Assembly (NCBI GenBank): GCA_000961805.1 | Contig: LADV01000280.1 | Coordinates: 1-26,270 of the forward strand | Length of the DNA stretch: 26,270 nt | From: Peptococcaceae bacterium BRH_c23 | GTDB lineage: Bacteria > Bacillota_B > Desulfitobacteriia > Desulfitobacteriales > Desulfitobacteriaceae | Reading direction: 5' to 3' | In this document: positions 1-7,385 of the stretch, one piece after another | Layout of the letters: each line of letters begins with the position of its first letter | Numbering within the stretch: the first letter of the stretch is position 1 | Made by a program: the position numbers and the translations under genes | Notes under the pieces: model-generated | The model's database searches: none | What the model saw: only the letters and a program-made list of their open reading frames with translations | Told to the model about the DNA's origin: nothing

Positions 1-2
1 GT

Positions 3-890
3 TCCATTGACAATGTTCTTCCTACCACCAGACTTATTGAAGTGATCAAAAGCGGTCAGGCCGAACGTAACCAGATTCAATCCATCGGAGACATTAAAAT
101 ATTCACTAATCGAATACCCATCGTGGTTAACGGTGAAGTAACGGGTGCGGTGGCTACCTTTCAAGATGTAGGCACTATTCAGGATGCTGAAGAAAAGATC
201 CGCCAGAAAATTTACCAAAAAGGTTTTGTTGCCAAAACTACCTTGGATGGTATTTTAGGCAATAGCGAATTGATTCAAGAAGTTAAAAAGGACGCCTTTT
301 TATATGGTCAGAGTGATTCTACAGTACTTATCGTAGGAGAATCCGGTACAGGGAAAGAACTTTTTGCTCAGGGAATTCATAACGTCAGTCCGAGGGCGAA
401 ACGTCCTTTTGTGGCCGTAAATTGCGCAGCTCTTCCTGAAAACTTACTCGAAAGCGAACTCTTTGGCTATGAAGAGGGTTCATTTACAGGAGCCAAAAAA
501 GGCGGGAAACCGGGGCTCTTTGAATTGGCTCACGGAGGAACCATTTTTCTGGATGAGATCGGAGAGATGCCCTTACCATTGCAAGCCCGACTGTTGCGGG
601 TTTTGGAAGAACATGAGGTGCTGCGCATCGGCGGGACCCGGATCCTGCCGGTCAATATCCGGGTGGTGGCGGCTACAAATAGAGACCTTTGGGAAATGGT
701 CATCCAACAACGGTTTCGCGAGGATCTGTATTATCGGCTGAATGTGCTGAGACTGCGCCTCTCTCCATTGCGGCTGCGGAAAGAGGATATTCCCCTGCTA
801 ATCGGCAAGTTTCTTTCTGAATTACGCAGTGACTTGAAGCAGGACGAAATTCTCGCAATTTCCAGACATCCCATGAAAGATGTGCGCAGA
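3..890 (+). pseudogene. Sigma-54-dependent transcriptional activator, 5' cut by window edge and 3' truncated
   Basis: This is an enhancer-binding activator of sigma-54 RNA polymerase (AAA+ ATPase, PrpR/AcoR-like). The frame is open from base 3, so the gene starts upstream. The first ~50 visible residues look like the end of a PAS sensor domain. The AAA+ domain follows, with Walker A GESGTGKE near base 339, the sigma-54 contact loop as GSFTGA near 477 (usual form GAFTGA), Walker B GGTIFLDE near 537 and the arginine region [11 protein letters not shown] near 711. Homology fades around RHPMKDVRR (about 890), just where WPGNVREL and the DNA-binding Fis-type helix-turn-helix should follow. After that the sequence is the reverse strand of an IS1380-type transposase. 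The protein therefore lacks its DNA-binding domain and is probably dead. Before the break it may have controlled the aldehyde oxidoreductase whose tail lies past the IS. Confidence 0.88.
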
Positions 891-1880
891 GGGTTGGTAT
901 CGGTCGAAAAGGCTGAAACTGAGTATGGCGTGATTATAAACCATTCTTTCGCTTACTTTGTAGGCGACAGACAATGGTTCGGCTAATTCTTTCCGTTTAA
1001 TCGACATCCGTCCATAATACACATTCTTTCCTTCACGTGCTTTAACACAAGTGCCGGTTTTAGCCTCAACTTGTTGTTTAGCAATATCCAGCCATTTTTC
1101 TGGAGATTCCTTACGCAGATTACGTTTGATGATATAGTCTTCCCGATTAGTAAATTTCAGGATATTATCGATGCTGTCGTTGCCTGAATCTAAACGGAAT
1201 AAAAGCGGACTATCGGTGATTAACCTAGCCAGACGAATGGATTCTTCCAAGAACTCAGGCGTTCCATTTTGACAATGAGTCTTGCCGTCTCGTAATTCTC
1301 CATTTAGAGCATACCCTTCCAAACCGATATAAGCAAACATAGGCGAAAAACCGTCATATCCGTGATAGGTTCTTGATACACCCTCTTTTTTAGTTTTTGA
1401 ATTATCCATACAAGACACGTCAGCATCACAAGGGATTAAATGTCGCTCCGGAAAAACAATGTTTTGCTCATTGTCCTTGATGGCTGGTAAAACTATGGGT
1501 GTAAGAGGAGCTTTAACAGTTTTTATTAATTTTACTGATTCCTCTAAAATAACCTTATCTGTGTCAGTCGTTACGCCCAGTAGTTGCAATCGTTGACGCA
1601 GTGTCGAACTGGATGGAACAGATTTCATATCCAATGATTGGCGAAAAAACAAATCTCTCCGAAATGGTTCAATATGATCGTAACAACTTTTACCTTGGCA
1701 CAGCAAACCAGTATATGCGGCTACAATATCACGGTTCGATATTTCCGGGCTTATAACTTTATCTATTTTTAACTGGTTAAGCCGATCATTAATGTCTGTC
1801 TTTTTCAGTAATAAGCCAACCAGTGCTAATCCAGAGTGGGTGGTTAACATTTCATCCGATTGTTCGATAATAAACTTCAT
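822..1880 (-). pseudogene. IS1380-family transposase, C-terminally truncated
   Basis: This is a DDE transposase of the IS1380 family. The N-terminus resembles family members (THSGLALVGLLL, then SNRDIVAAYTGLLCQGKSCYDHI). The catalytic core is visible: DADVSCMDNS with the first acidic site, then RLDSGNDS with the second. The open frame is 352 residues, whereas family members usually run to about 430-460. The part after roughly SERMVY does not look like transposase; it reads through the antisense of the truncated sigma-54 gene to an accidental stop at 822. The final catalytic glutamate region (HGTSEQFHSE-like) is missing, so it should be inactive. The start ATG at 1880 has a GGGGGTG ribosome site at 1887-1893. 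Confidence 0.82.
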
Positions 1881-1902
1881 ACTACACCCCCAAGGTGAAT
1901 TT

Positions 1903-1920
1903 ACGAAAAGCTGTTTTCGT
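1903..1920 (-). promoter_or_regulatory. Hairpin in the transposase 5' leader
   Basis: ACGAAAA, loop GCTG, TTTTCGT form a perfect 7-bp stem between the transposase promoter and its start codon. Hairpins near IS ends commonly mask translation of transcripts entering from outside. That role is inferred here; the stem itself is directly visible. Confidence 0.4.
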
Positions 1921-1932
1921 TAATATATCTCT

Positions 1933-1961
1933 ATTATACCGCGTTTTTCGCTGTATTTCAC
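1933..1961 (-). promoter_or_regulatory. Transposase promoter (sigma-A type)
   Basis: On the minus strand there is a perfect TATAAT at 1938-1933 and GTGAAA (four of six matches to TTGACA) at 1961-1956, with a 17-nt spacer. It lies ~50 bp upstream of the transposase ATG and inside the IS end. The call rests on sequence match alone. Confidence 0.5.
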
Positions 1962-1993
1962 GCTTTTTATCGAGGTGAGTTCACGGGTTCAGG

Positions 1994-2165
1994 AAAGGTT
2001 TTTAATCTCCGCGAAGGTGCGACTAGGGAACAGGATACACTGCCGAAGCGGATGTTCAGGGAACCGCTGAACGAGGGTCGGGATGTTATCACAGTTGAAG
2101 AACTAGACTTTATGCTCGACGAATATTACAAATTAAGAGGGTGGGATAGTCAAAGACGACCGTAA
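1994..2165 (+). pseudogene. Aldehyde:ferredoxin oxidoreductase, C-terminal remnant
   Basis: Although short and without a start, the frame ending at TAA 2163-2165 reads as the extreme C-terminus of tungsten-type aldehyde:ferredoxin oxidoreductase: VFNLREGATREQDTLPKR, then EELDFMLDEYYKLRGWD. NxREG, the DxLPxR motif, and the MLxEYYxLRGWD ending are typical of the family. The remaining ~550 residues, including the tungstopterin and Fe-S binding parts, are gone. The break coincides with the inferred IS1380 end. Sigma-54 activators next to aor genes are a recurrent arrangement in Clostridia, so this and the activator at the window start may once have been neighbours. Confidence 0.8.
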
Positions 2166-2171
2166 CCAATT

Positions 2172-2180
2172 AAAGGAGGA
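2172..2180 (+). other. Orphan Shine-Dalgarno sequence after the aor remnant
   Basis: AAAGGAGGA is a strong ribosome site 6 nt after the aor stop, but no start codon with an open frame follows; the next codons soon reach TAG at 2194. It may mark a lost small downstream gene. MoaD/ThiS-like genes often follow aor, but this is a guess. Confidence 0.3.
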
Positions 2181-2249
2181 ACAAGCAAGGAACTAGGTAA
2201 ATCTATCCTTCCTTAATCATGCTCATAGATCAAATCTTCTTAAAATTAG

Positions 2250-2270
2250 GGTGCTATGCGCCTTTTTTTT
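2250..2270 (+). terminator. Rho-independent terminator of the former aor unit
   Basis: GGTGC, loop TAT, GCGCC form a 5-bp stem with one G-U pair, followed directly by eight T residues at 2263-2270. The stem is short but the T-run is good. It separates the relic left region from the IclR-controlled block. Confidence 0.6.
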
Positions 2271-2316
2271 GTTGGCATTTTTAATACCTGAATTATTTGA
2301 TTATTTGAATATTCTG

Positions 2317-2345
2317 TTGACATTATGCAATTTAACTGTTATTTT
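2317..2345 (+). promoter_or_regulatory. Candidate sigma-A promoter for the IclR regulator
   Basis: A perfect TTGACA at 2317-2322 is followed after 17 nt by TATTTT at 2340-2345 (four of six matches to TATAAT). It lies in an AT-rich 250-bp gap just past a terminator and ~180 bp upstream of the regulator ATG, which would give a long leader. Apart from this, nothing recognisable was seen between 2271 and 2521. Confidence 0.45.
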
Positions 2346-2521
2346 ATTGATAATATCATTTATCAAAAAAGTAAAATTTTTCAACAAAGGGGGGATGACT
2401 GGGGTATTTAGGCTGAGCAAGGGTGTCTTTCTCGACGTGCCAGTTATATCGCTATCGTTGCGAAATAAACCCCAAGTTGATTATTTCAATTAGAAGGACG
2501 ACAACTTAAAGGGGTTATGTT

Positions 2522-3298
2522 ATGCAAAAGAAAGGTAGTAATCCGGGAACAATACAAAGCGTTGATAAAGCATTGGATATCTTATGTTGCTTTTCCATAA
2601 ACGAGCCGGAACAGGGGGTTTCGGAACTGGCGTTAAAACTTAGTATGTATAAAAGTACGATCTATCGAATTTTAAAAACGTTGGAAGAACGGGGATTTAT
2701 AATACAAAACTTAGAAAATCAGAAATATCGATTGGGATTTAAGCTGTTTTATTTAGGTACCGCGGTTATTTCGAAATTGGAAGTTAGGGATGTTGCTTTA
2801 CCACTAATGCAGGGGCTAAGTGATAAAACGAAAGAGACAGTTACATTAAATATTGTTGATGATGACTATCGGGTTTGCATTGAAAAAGTAGAAAGCACGG
2901 AGGCTGTACGTAATTTCGTGCAGTTGGGCGGACGTAATCCACTTTATTTAGCTGGTTCAGGAAAACTTTTGTTAGCATATTTACACGAGAGGGAAATTGA
3001 AAGGATTATCACGGGGAAAGATCTTGGCTCAACAGTACTGGGAAAGAGGATTATAGGGGATGATTTACGAGAAGAATTGGCGTTAATACGTCAACAGGGT
3101 TATGCGGTTAGTCATAGTGAACGTAATATCGGTTCTTCTTCAGTGGCTGCACCAATTCGCAATCACGAGGGAAAAGTCATAGCCGGTATTAGTATTTCCG
3201 GTCCGGAATCCCGATTTACTGTTGAACGACTCGTTATGTTAATCGCAGAGGCAGTTAATACTTCGAATCTAATATCTTATCGATTAGGGTGGAAATAA
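2522..3298 (+). CDS. IclR-family transcriptional regulator
   Basis: At 258 residues this matches the usual IclR length. Residues ~13-75 form the winged helix-turn-helix (QSVDKALDILCCF, then VSELALKLSMYKSTIYRIL and RLGFKLFYLG). Residues ~80-255 form the ligand-binding IclR domain, with PLYLAGSGKLLLAYL and the conserved SERNIGSSSVAAPI and ISGP segments. The start ATG has AAAGGGG upstream at a sensible spacing. It is the only intact regulator in the window and stands directly before the transporter and catabolic genes in the same orientation, so it very likely controls them. IclR proteins act as repressors or activators in response to pathway metabolites. Which applies here, and which ligand, cannot be read from sequence. 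Confidence 0.93.
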   Translation: MQKKGSNPGTIQSVDKALDILCCFSINEPEQGVSELALKLSMYKSTIYRILKTLEERGFIIQNLENQKYRLGFKLFYLGTAVISKLEVRDVALPLMQGLSDKTKETVTLNIVDDDYRVCIEKVESTEAVRNFVQLGGRNPLYLAGSGKLLLAYLHEREIERIITGKDLGSTVLGKRIIGDDLREELALIRQQGYAVSHSERNIGSSSVAAPIRNHEGKVIAGISISGPESRFTVERLVMLIAEAVNTSNLISYRLGWK

Positions 3299-3313
3299 TT
3301 TTTTAAGAAAAAA

Positions 3314-3340
3314 TAGAACGTCGTTCTACTGTATGGAACG
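3314..3340 (+). promoter_or_regulatory. Candidate IclR operator: 15-bp palindrome plus extra half-site
   Basis: TAGAACGTCGTTCTA at 3314-3328 is a perfect 7-bp inverted repeat around one base. A further GGAACG lies at 3335-3340, and another GGAACGG at 3377-3383. All are in the 146-bp gap between the regulator and the importer genes, where an IclR operator is expected. No clear -35/-10 pair could be fixed nearby. Confidence 0.45.
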
Positions 3341-3415
3341 AGGTAGTCTGTTAAAAAATATAAGGAGGTGATAATCGGAACGGAAAAAAGTTGCAAACTC
3401 TGTATAGTAGTATTT

Positions 3416-3441
3416 AGGAGGAGAATTTAGGAGGAGGGTTA
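3416..3441 (+). repeat. Tandem duplicated Shine-Dalgarno before livK-type gene
   Basis: ATTTAGGAGGAG-type sequence occurs twice in a row directly upstream of the ATG at 3445, giving two strong ribosome sites. Only the second has normal spacing. The copy may be a small local duplication that strengthens or buffers initiation of this highly expressed type of gene. Confidence 0.45.
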
Positions 3442-3444
3442 AAC

Positions 3445-4686
3445 ATGTCAAAACCAAAACGTTTAGGGGTCTCAATTTTAGCGGTGCTTCTGGCACTAAG
3501 TATTGCATTAACCGGCTGTGGTAGCAAATCTACAGAAACAAAAGCAACGGATAGTACTCAATCAACAGCAAAAGAAATTCTTATCGGAAGTATTCACCCA
3601 ATGACAGGGAGTATGGCATATGAAGGAACGGCGATTACGAATGCTGAACAAATTGCAGTTGAAGCAATAAATGCCGCAGGTGGAATAAAATCATTAGGTG
3701 GCGCGAAAATTAAACTTCTTGTGGGAGATAGCCAGGGACTCCCGGACAAGGCAGCCAGTGAGGCTCAACGCTTGATTAGAGAAGGTGCTGTGGCCTTAAC
3801 CGGTACGTATACTAGTAGCTCAGCTGTGACAGCGACCCAGGAGGCTGAAAAAGTTCAAGTTCCTTTCGTAATAACAGTGGCAGCGACGACGAATATCATG
3901 CAACGCGGTTTTAAATATAGTTTCCGAATACAGCCTAATGCTGATGCTTTTTGTGAAGATTTTTTAAGCTATATGAAAGCGTTGAAAACCCCGGATATTA
4001 AGACGGTTGCCCTTGTACATGAAAACTCGCTTTTTGGTACTTACTTTGCTGATTATGTTAAGAAGAACATCGATAAAGCCGGTCTTACGGTTATTGGAAC
4101 TATTCCTTATGCAGCTAACACTGGAACACTAGATTCCGAAGTGACGAAGCTTAGCGGGTTAAAGCCCGATTTAGTGGTTGGCACGGGTTATTACCAGGAT
4201 CAATCTTTACTTATGAAGACTATTAAAAGCCGTAATCTTAAGTTCAAGGGAATTGTAGGTATAGCAAATGGGGCCTTTAGTGATCCAAAGTTGATCAAAG
4301 ATTTAGGTCAGGATGCTGAAGGAATCATGGATGTCAATTATCGTTGGAACCCTAAGAATAGCAAAACTGACCAAGTTTTAAAAAACTATCAGACAAAATT
4401 TAATGCGACTATGAGTTCACATGCAATGTATGGTTATACGGCCATTCAAGTTATTGCCGATGCTTTGGAACGGGCAAAATCTACAGATAAAGTGCAGTTG
4501 CGTGATGCTCTTGCTAGCACTAACTTTACTAACCATATTTTACCTCAGGGTGCCATTAAATTTGATGATAAAGGTGAAAATATCAACGCAGCAGCAGTTT
4601 TGCTTCAGATTCAAAACGGTAAACAAGTTATTGTTTATCCGGAACAATTCGCCCAAGCTAAGCCGATTTTCCCTACTCCAAAATAA
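3445..4686 (+). CDS. livK: Branched-chain-amino-acid-type ABC transporter substrate-binding lipoprotein
   Basis: This is the extracytoplasmic ligand-binding protein of a HAAT-family importer, 413 residues long. It has a basic N-terminus, a hydrophobic segment and lipobox LTGC with Cys25 as the lipid-modified residue, so it is anchored to the outer face of the membrane. The mature part begins after a Ser/Thr-rich linker and shows the type I periplasmic fold pattern (ILIGSIHPMTGSMAYEG, AVEAINAAGGI, LVGDSQGLPDKAASEAQRLI, later VALVHENSLFGTYF). The family binds branched-chain amino acids but also amides, urea, aromatic acids and other small acids. With the catabolic genes behind it, the ligand is probably the substrate of this cluster. 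The gene symbol denotes the family position only. Confidence 0.92.
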   Translation: MSKPKRLGVSILAVLLALSIALTGCGSKSTETKATDSTQSTAKEILIGSIHPMTGSMAYEGTAITNAEQIAVEAINAAGGIKSLGGAKIKLLVGDSQGLPDKAASEAQRLIREGAVALTGTYTSSSAVTATQEAEKVQVPFVITVAATTNIMQRGFKYSFRIQPNADAFCEDFLSYMKALKTPDIKTVALVHENSLFGTYFADYVKKNIDKAGLTVIGTIPYAANTGTLDSEVTKLSGLKPDLVVGTGYYQDQSLLMKTIKSRNLKFKGIVGIANGAFSDPKLIKDLGQDAEGIMDVNYRWNPKNSKTDQVLKNYQTKFNATMSSHAMYGYTAIQVIADALERAKSTDKVQLRDALASTNFTNHILPQGAIKFDDKGENINAAAVLLQIQNGKQVIVYPEQFAQAKPIFPTPK

Positions 4687-4697
4687 CAATTTATCAA

Positions 4698-4726
4698 TTG
4701 AGTGGGCGGATTGCTCGCCCACTCAA
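4698..4726 (+). promoter_or_regulatory. Strong intercistronic hairpin between livK- and livH-type genes
   Basis: TTGAGTGGGCG, a 7-nt loop GATTGCT, and CGCCCACTCAA form a perfect 11-bp GC-rich stem 12 nt after the livK-type stop. No T-run follows, so it is a poor intrinsic terminator. Such hairpins after binding-protein genes typically protect the upstream mRNA so that the binding protein exceeds the permease, as is likely here. Confidence 0.7.
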
Positions 4727-4761
4727 ATATCCAGTGATTAACCTTGAATGGAGGAAAGAAG

Positions 4762-5646
4762 ATGACTGGTGTAGCAATTTTACAGGCAACTGTCGATGGA
4801 CTTTTAATGGGCGGGGTTTATGCTGTAACTGCTGTGGGATTAACACTAATCTTTGGGGTTATGGAGATTGTTAACTTCGCGCATGGTGCACTTATGATGC
4901 TTGGAATGTATATAACTTATTGGTTGTGTACATTGTTTGGGATTAACCCTTATCTAACAATCCCGATTAGCGTTGTAGTTTTATTCTCAATAGGTTTCTT
5001 AATTCAACGATATTTATTAAATCAAATCATCAAAGCACCTCAACATAATCAATTACTGCTTACCTTGGGGATTATGCTATTTATTGAAAACTTAGCGCTT
5101 TTTCTCTGGACGCCTGATACTAGAAGTATTCAAATTCCTGGGTTAGAAAAGTCTATAATGTTGGGTGAATTAGCAATAAACAAACCCAAGTTATTTGCTT
5201 TTGTAATTGCCCTAGTCGTGACAGTAATCTTGTATATTATTCTTCGAAAAACTACCCTTGGAAGGGCGATAAGAGCAACTTCACAAGAACGTGAAGGAGC
5301 TTGTTTGGTAGGAATAAAAGTTAGGAATATTAATGCAGTAGCCTTTGGAATTGGAGCTGCCTGTGCAGGGGTTGCTGGTTCTATCATACTTCCTTTTTTC
5401 TTCGCATCGCCTACTGTCGGTGGCGTTTTCCTTCTGCGTTCCTTCGTTGTAGCTATCTTAGGTGGGTTAGGAAACTTCTGGGGTGCCTTAGTAGCAGGCC
5501 TAATCATCGGTTTGAGTGAATCTCTGAGCGGTCTGTTTCTTAGTGGTAGTTGGAATGACTTAGTCATTTACGGTATTTTTATTTTGGTACTCTTTTTACG
5601 TCCAACGGGTTTGTTTGGAGGGGGGCAGGTTAGTGGGTCACACTAA
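4762..5646 (+). CDS. livH: HAAT-family ABC transporter permease, LivH type
   Basis: This is an inner-membrane permease of the branched-chain-amino-acid-type importer. The ATG at 4762 is chosen because GGAGGAAAG lies just upstream; the in-frame TTG at 4744 precedes that ribosome site. The product is ~294 residues with about eight hydrophobic segments. Family hallmarks are GLLMGGVYAVTAVGLTLIFGVM at the start (first 20 shown: GLLMGGVYAVTAVGLTLIFG), VNFAHGALMMLGMY, the cytoplasmic EAA-like loop GRAIRATSQEREGACLVGI that contacts the ATPase, and AILGGLGNFWGALVAGLIIG near the end. It overlaps the next gene by 14 nt. Confidence 0.93.
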   Translation: MTGVAILQATVDGLLMGGVYAVTAVGLTLIFGVMEIVNFAHGALMMLGMYITYWLCTLFGINPYLTIPISVVVLFSIGFLIQRYLLNQIIKAPQHNQLLLTLGIMLFIENLALFLWTPDTRSIQIPGLEKSIMLGELAINKPKLFAFVIALVVTVILYIILRKTTLGRAIRATSQEREGACLVGIKVRNINAVAFGIGAACAGVAGSIILPFFFASPTVGGVFLLRSFVVAILGGLGNFWGALVAGLIIGLSESLSGLFLSGSWNDLVIYGIFILVLFLRPTGLFGGGQVSGSH

Positions 5647-6670
5647 AAGTATTTTTCGGTCGAAATTTAATATGCTCTATTTTGGATTATTTTTTGGATT
5701 AATTCTTGTAGCATTACCATGGGGTTTAAATACGTATTATTTGAATCTGGTCATTATGGCTATATTTGGGGCCTATCTTTCTCAATGTTGGAATGTTATG
5801 AGTGGCTATGCAGGACAATTTTCATTTGGGCATGCGGTTTTTTTCGGTCTTGGAGCATACACTTCAACCGTGTTATTTGTAGATTTTGGCGTTTCCCCTT
5901 GGGTTGGTATGATTATTGGATCAATTGTAGCGTGCCTTGTTGGCTTGTTAATTGGTTATCTGTCGTTCAGATATCATTTAAAGGGGCATTATTTTGCACT
6001 TGCTACTTTGGCCTTTGCAGAAATATTTCGGGTAATTTTTACAAATTGGCCGTTCGTAAAAGGATCTATGGGTATACTCCTTCCCTTAACCGGAAAGCCA
6101 ACTCAAATGCAGTTTGAAAATAAAGTTTATTATTATTATCTAATACTAATCATTACAGTTCTGTTAACTGGATTCCTAAAATATATCTCAAAAACTCGGT
6201 TAGGTCTCTATTTTATTGCGATTCGAGAAAATGAGGATGCTGCAGATGCTCTAGGAGTAGATATTCTGCATTACAAATTAATCGCCTTGGGAATTAGTGC
6301 GGCCTTAACAGCCCTGGCAGGTACCTTTTACGCACAGTATTTTTATTATATTGATCCCCACCTTGTTTTCGGCAGTGAGGTTTCTATAAATGCTATTATT
6401 CCAGCAATTATTGGTGGTGTCGGTACAGTATGGGGCCCCATTATTGGTTCCCTAGTGTTAATGCCGATTTCAGAACTCACTCGAACCCTGCTAGCTGATT
6501 ACAGTGGAATGAATCTAATGGTCTATGGGTTAATTCTAATGATTGTAATAATTTATCTTCCAGAAGGAGTTATGGGCTTTATACAAAATCATTTTCCCAC
6601 AAAAAAACATATAGATATTGAGCTGCAAACTGGAAAGGAGGATATAGAAAGTGAAACTCCTCTCAACTAG
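5633..6670 (+). CDS. livM: HAAT-family ABC transporter permease, LivM type
   Basis: This is the second permease of the importer. GTG at 5633 is preferred: GGAGGGGGG lies ~8 nt before it, whereas an in-frame TTG at 5615 would precede the ribosome site. The product is ~345 residues with about nine membrane segments. LivM features include WNVMSGYAGQFSFGHAVFFGLGAY, GLLIGYLSFRYHLKGHYFALATLAFAE (both abbreviated: SGYAGQFSFGHA and HYFALATLAFAE), the coupling loop GLYFIAIRENEDAADALGVD, and GGVGTVWGPIIGS. The C-terminus ends in a short charged tail encoded in the overlap with the ATPase gene. It overlaps livH by 14 nt and the following ATPase by 20 nt, which suggests translational coupling. Confidence 0.92.
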   Translation: MGHTKSIFRSKFNMLYFGLFFGLILVALPWGLNTYYLNLVIMAIFGAYLSQCWNVMSGYAGQFSFGHAVFFGLGAYTSTVLFVDFGVSPWVGMIIGSIVACLVGLLIGYLSFRYHLKGHYFALATLAFAEIFRVIFTNWPFVKGSMGILLPLTGKPTQMQFENKVYYYYLILIITVLLTGFLKYISKTRLGLYFIAIRENEDAADALGVDILHYKLIALGISAALTALAGTFYAQYFYYIDPHLVFGSEVSINAIIPAIIGGVGTVWGPIIGSLVLMPISELTRTLLADYSGMNLMVYGLILMIVIIYLPEGVMGFIQNHFPTKKHIDIELQTGKEDIESETPLN

Positions 6671-7385
6671 TAGTATTACGAAGAAGTTTCAGGGTTTAGT
6701 GGCTGTTAAAGAAATTGATATGTTTATAAAGAAAGGGGAAATATTCGGGCTAATTGGACCTAACGGTGCGGGCAAAACGACTCTTTTTAACATGATTTCC
6801 GGTTACTACCGTCCGGATGGCGGAAAAGTAATCTACAAAGACGAAGAAATTACTGGCCTTTCACCGCACAAAATATGTAAAAGGGGGTTGGCACGGACAT
6901 TTCAGATTGTGAAACCCTTTGGCAAGCTGTCCGCTTTGGAAAATGTTATGGTTGGTGCGTATAATCGAACGGGTAGTTATGGGGAGGCAACGGATATAGC
7001 TTTGCACTATCTGGACTTTGTAGGACTTAGTCATACAAGGAATATTCCAGTTAAAGAGTTGACCATCGGAGATCAGCGACGTCTGGAAATGGCACGTGCG
7101 CTAGCAACAAGACCACAATTATTACTTTTGGATGAAGTGATGGCTGGACTGACCCCTACTGAAGTGAGTATGGTAATGGAGCTAATTTTAAAGGTAAGAG
7201 AAGATAGTGTGTCTATTTTAATGATAGAGCATATCATGGCGGCCTTAATGAAATTGTCTGATAGGATTCTGGTACTTCATCATGGCGAAATGCTGGCTGA
7301 AGGAACACCAGAAGAAATTGTACGAAATCCTAAGGTAGCAGAAGCCTACTTAGGGGAGGTGGATATGTTTGCTGACCATAAATAA
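6651..7385 (+). CDS. livG: HAAT-family ABC transporter ATP-binding protein, LivG type
   Basis: This cytoplasmic ATPase subunit powers the importer and is 244 residues long. Walker A GPNGAGKTT is at 36-44, the LivG hallmark GLARTFQIVKPF at 79-90, Walker B LLLLDE at 157-162 followed by VMAGLTPTE, and the switch histidine is H194. The signature is LTIGDQRRLEMARAL rather than LSGGQ; LivG proteins commonly vary here (LPYGxQRRLE). The start is GTG with AAAGGAGG upstream. The gene starts inside livM and overlaps livF by 17 nt. Confidence 0.94.
   Translation: MKLLSTSSITKKFQGLVAVKEIDMFIKKGEIFGLIGPNGAGKTTLFNMISGYYRPDGGKVIYKDEEITGLSPHKICKRGLARTFQIVKPFGKLSALENVMVGAYNRTGSYGEATDIALHYLDFVGLSHTRNIPVKELTIGDQRRLEMARALATRPQLLLLDEVMAGLTPTEVSMVMELILKVREDSVSILMIEHIMAALMKLSDRILVLHHGEMLAEGTPEEIVRNPKVAEAYLGEVDMFADHK

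Larger units (their letters stand above)
892..1993 (-). mobile_element. Remnant of an IS1380-family insertion sequence
   Basis: This segment separates a broken sigma-54 activator from a broken aldehyde oxidoreductase and carries an IS1380-like transposase on the minus strand. The transposase-upstream end is likely at 1993: read on the minus strand it begins CCTGAACCCGTGAACTCACC, and IS1380-type ends (for example ISEcp1) start with CCT. No matching inverted copy was found on the 820-900 side, which agrees with the transposase lacking its C-terminus. The element has therefore lost one end, so a deletion occurred rather than a simple insertion. The left boundary is uncertain within about 885-945. 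Confidence 0.7.

Noticed and set aside
822..986. Sigma-54 activator frame continuing to 986 as a real C-terminus
   Set aside because: After about residue 283 of the open frame the sequence is the antisense of the IS region and lacks WPGNVREL and helix-turn-helix patterns.
2251..2493. 80-codon hydrophobic open frame after the aor remnant
   Set aside because: It begins inside the terminator stem, has no ribosome site, spans the candidate promoter of the IclR gene and reads like AT-rich intergenic DNA.
3377..3395. Possible sigma-54 promoter (GG...TTGCAAA) before the importer
   Set aside because: The GG-to-GC spacing is 9 or 14 nt instead of the required 10, so the -24/-12 pattern fails.
5130..5567. 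145-codon minus-strand open frame inside the LivH-type gene
   Set aside because: It is antisense to a clear permease and has a Pro/Lys/Arg-rich shadow composition with no domain pattern.
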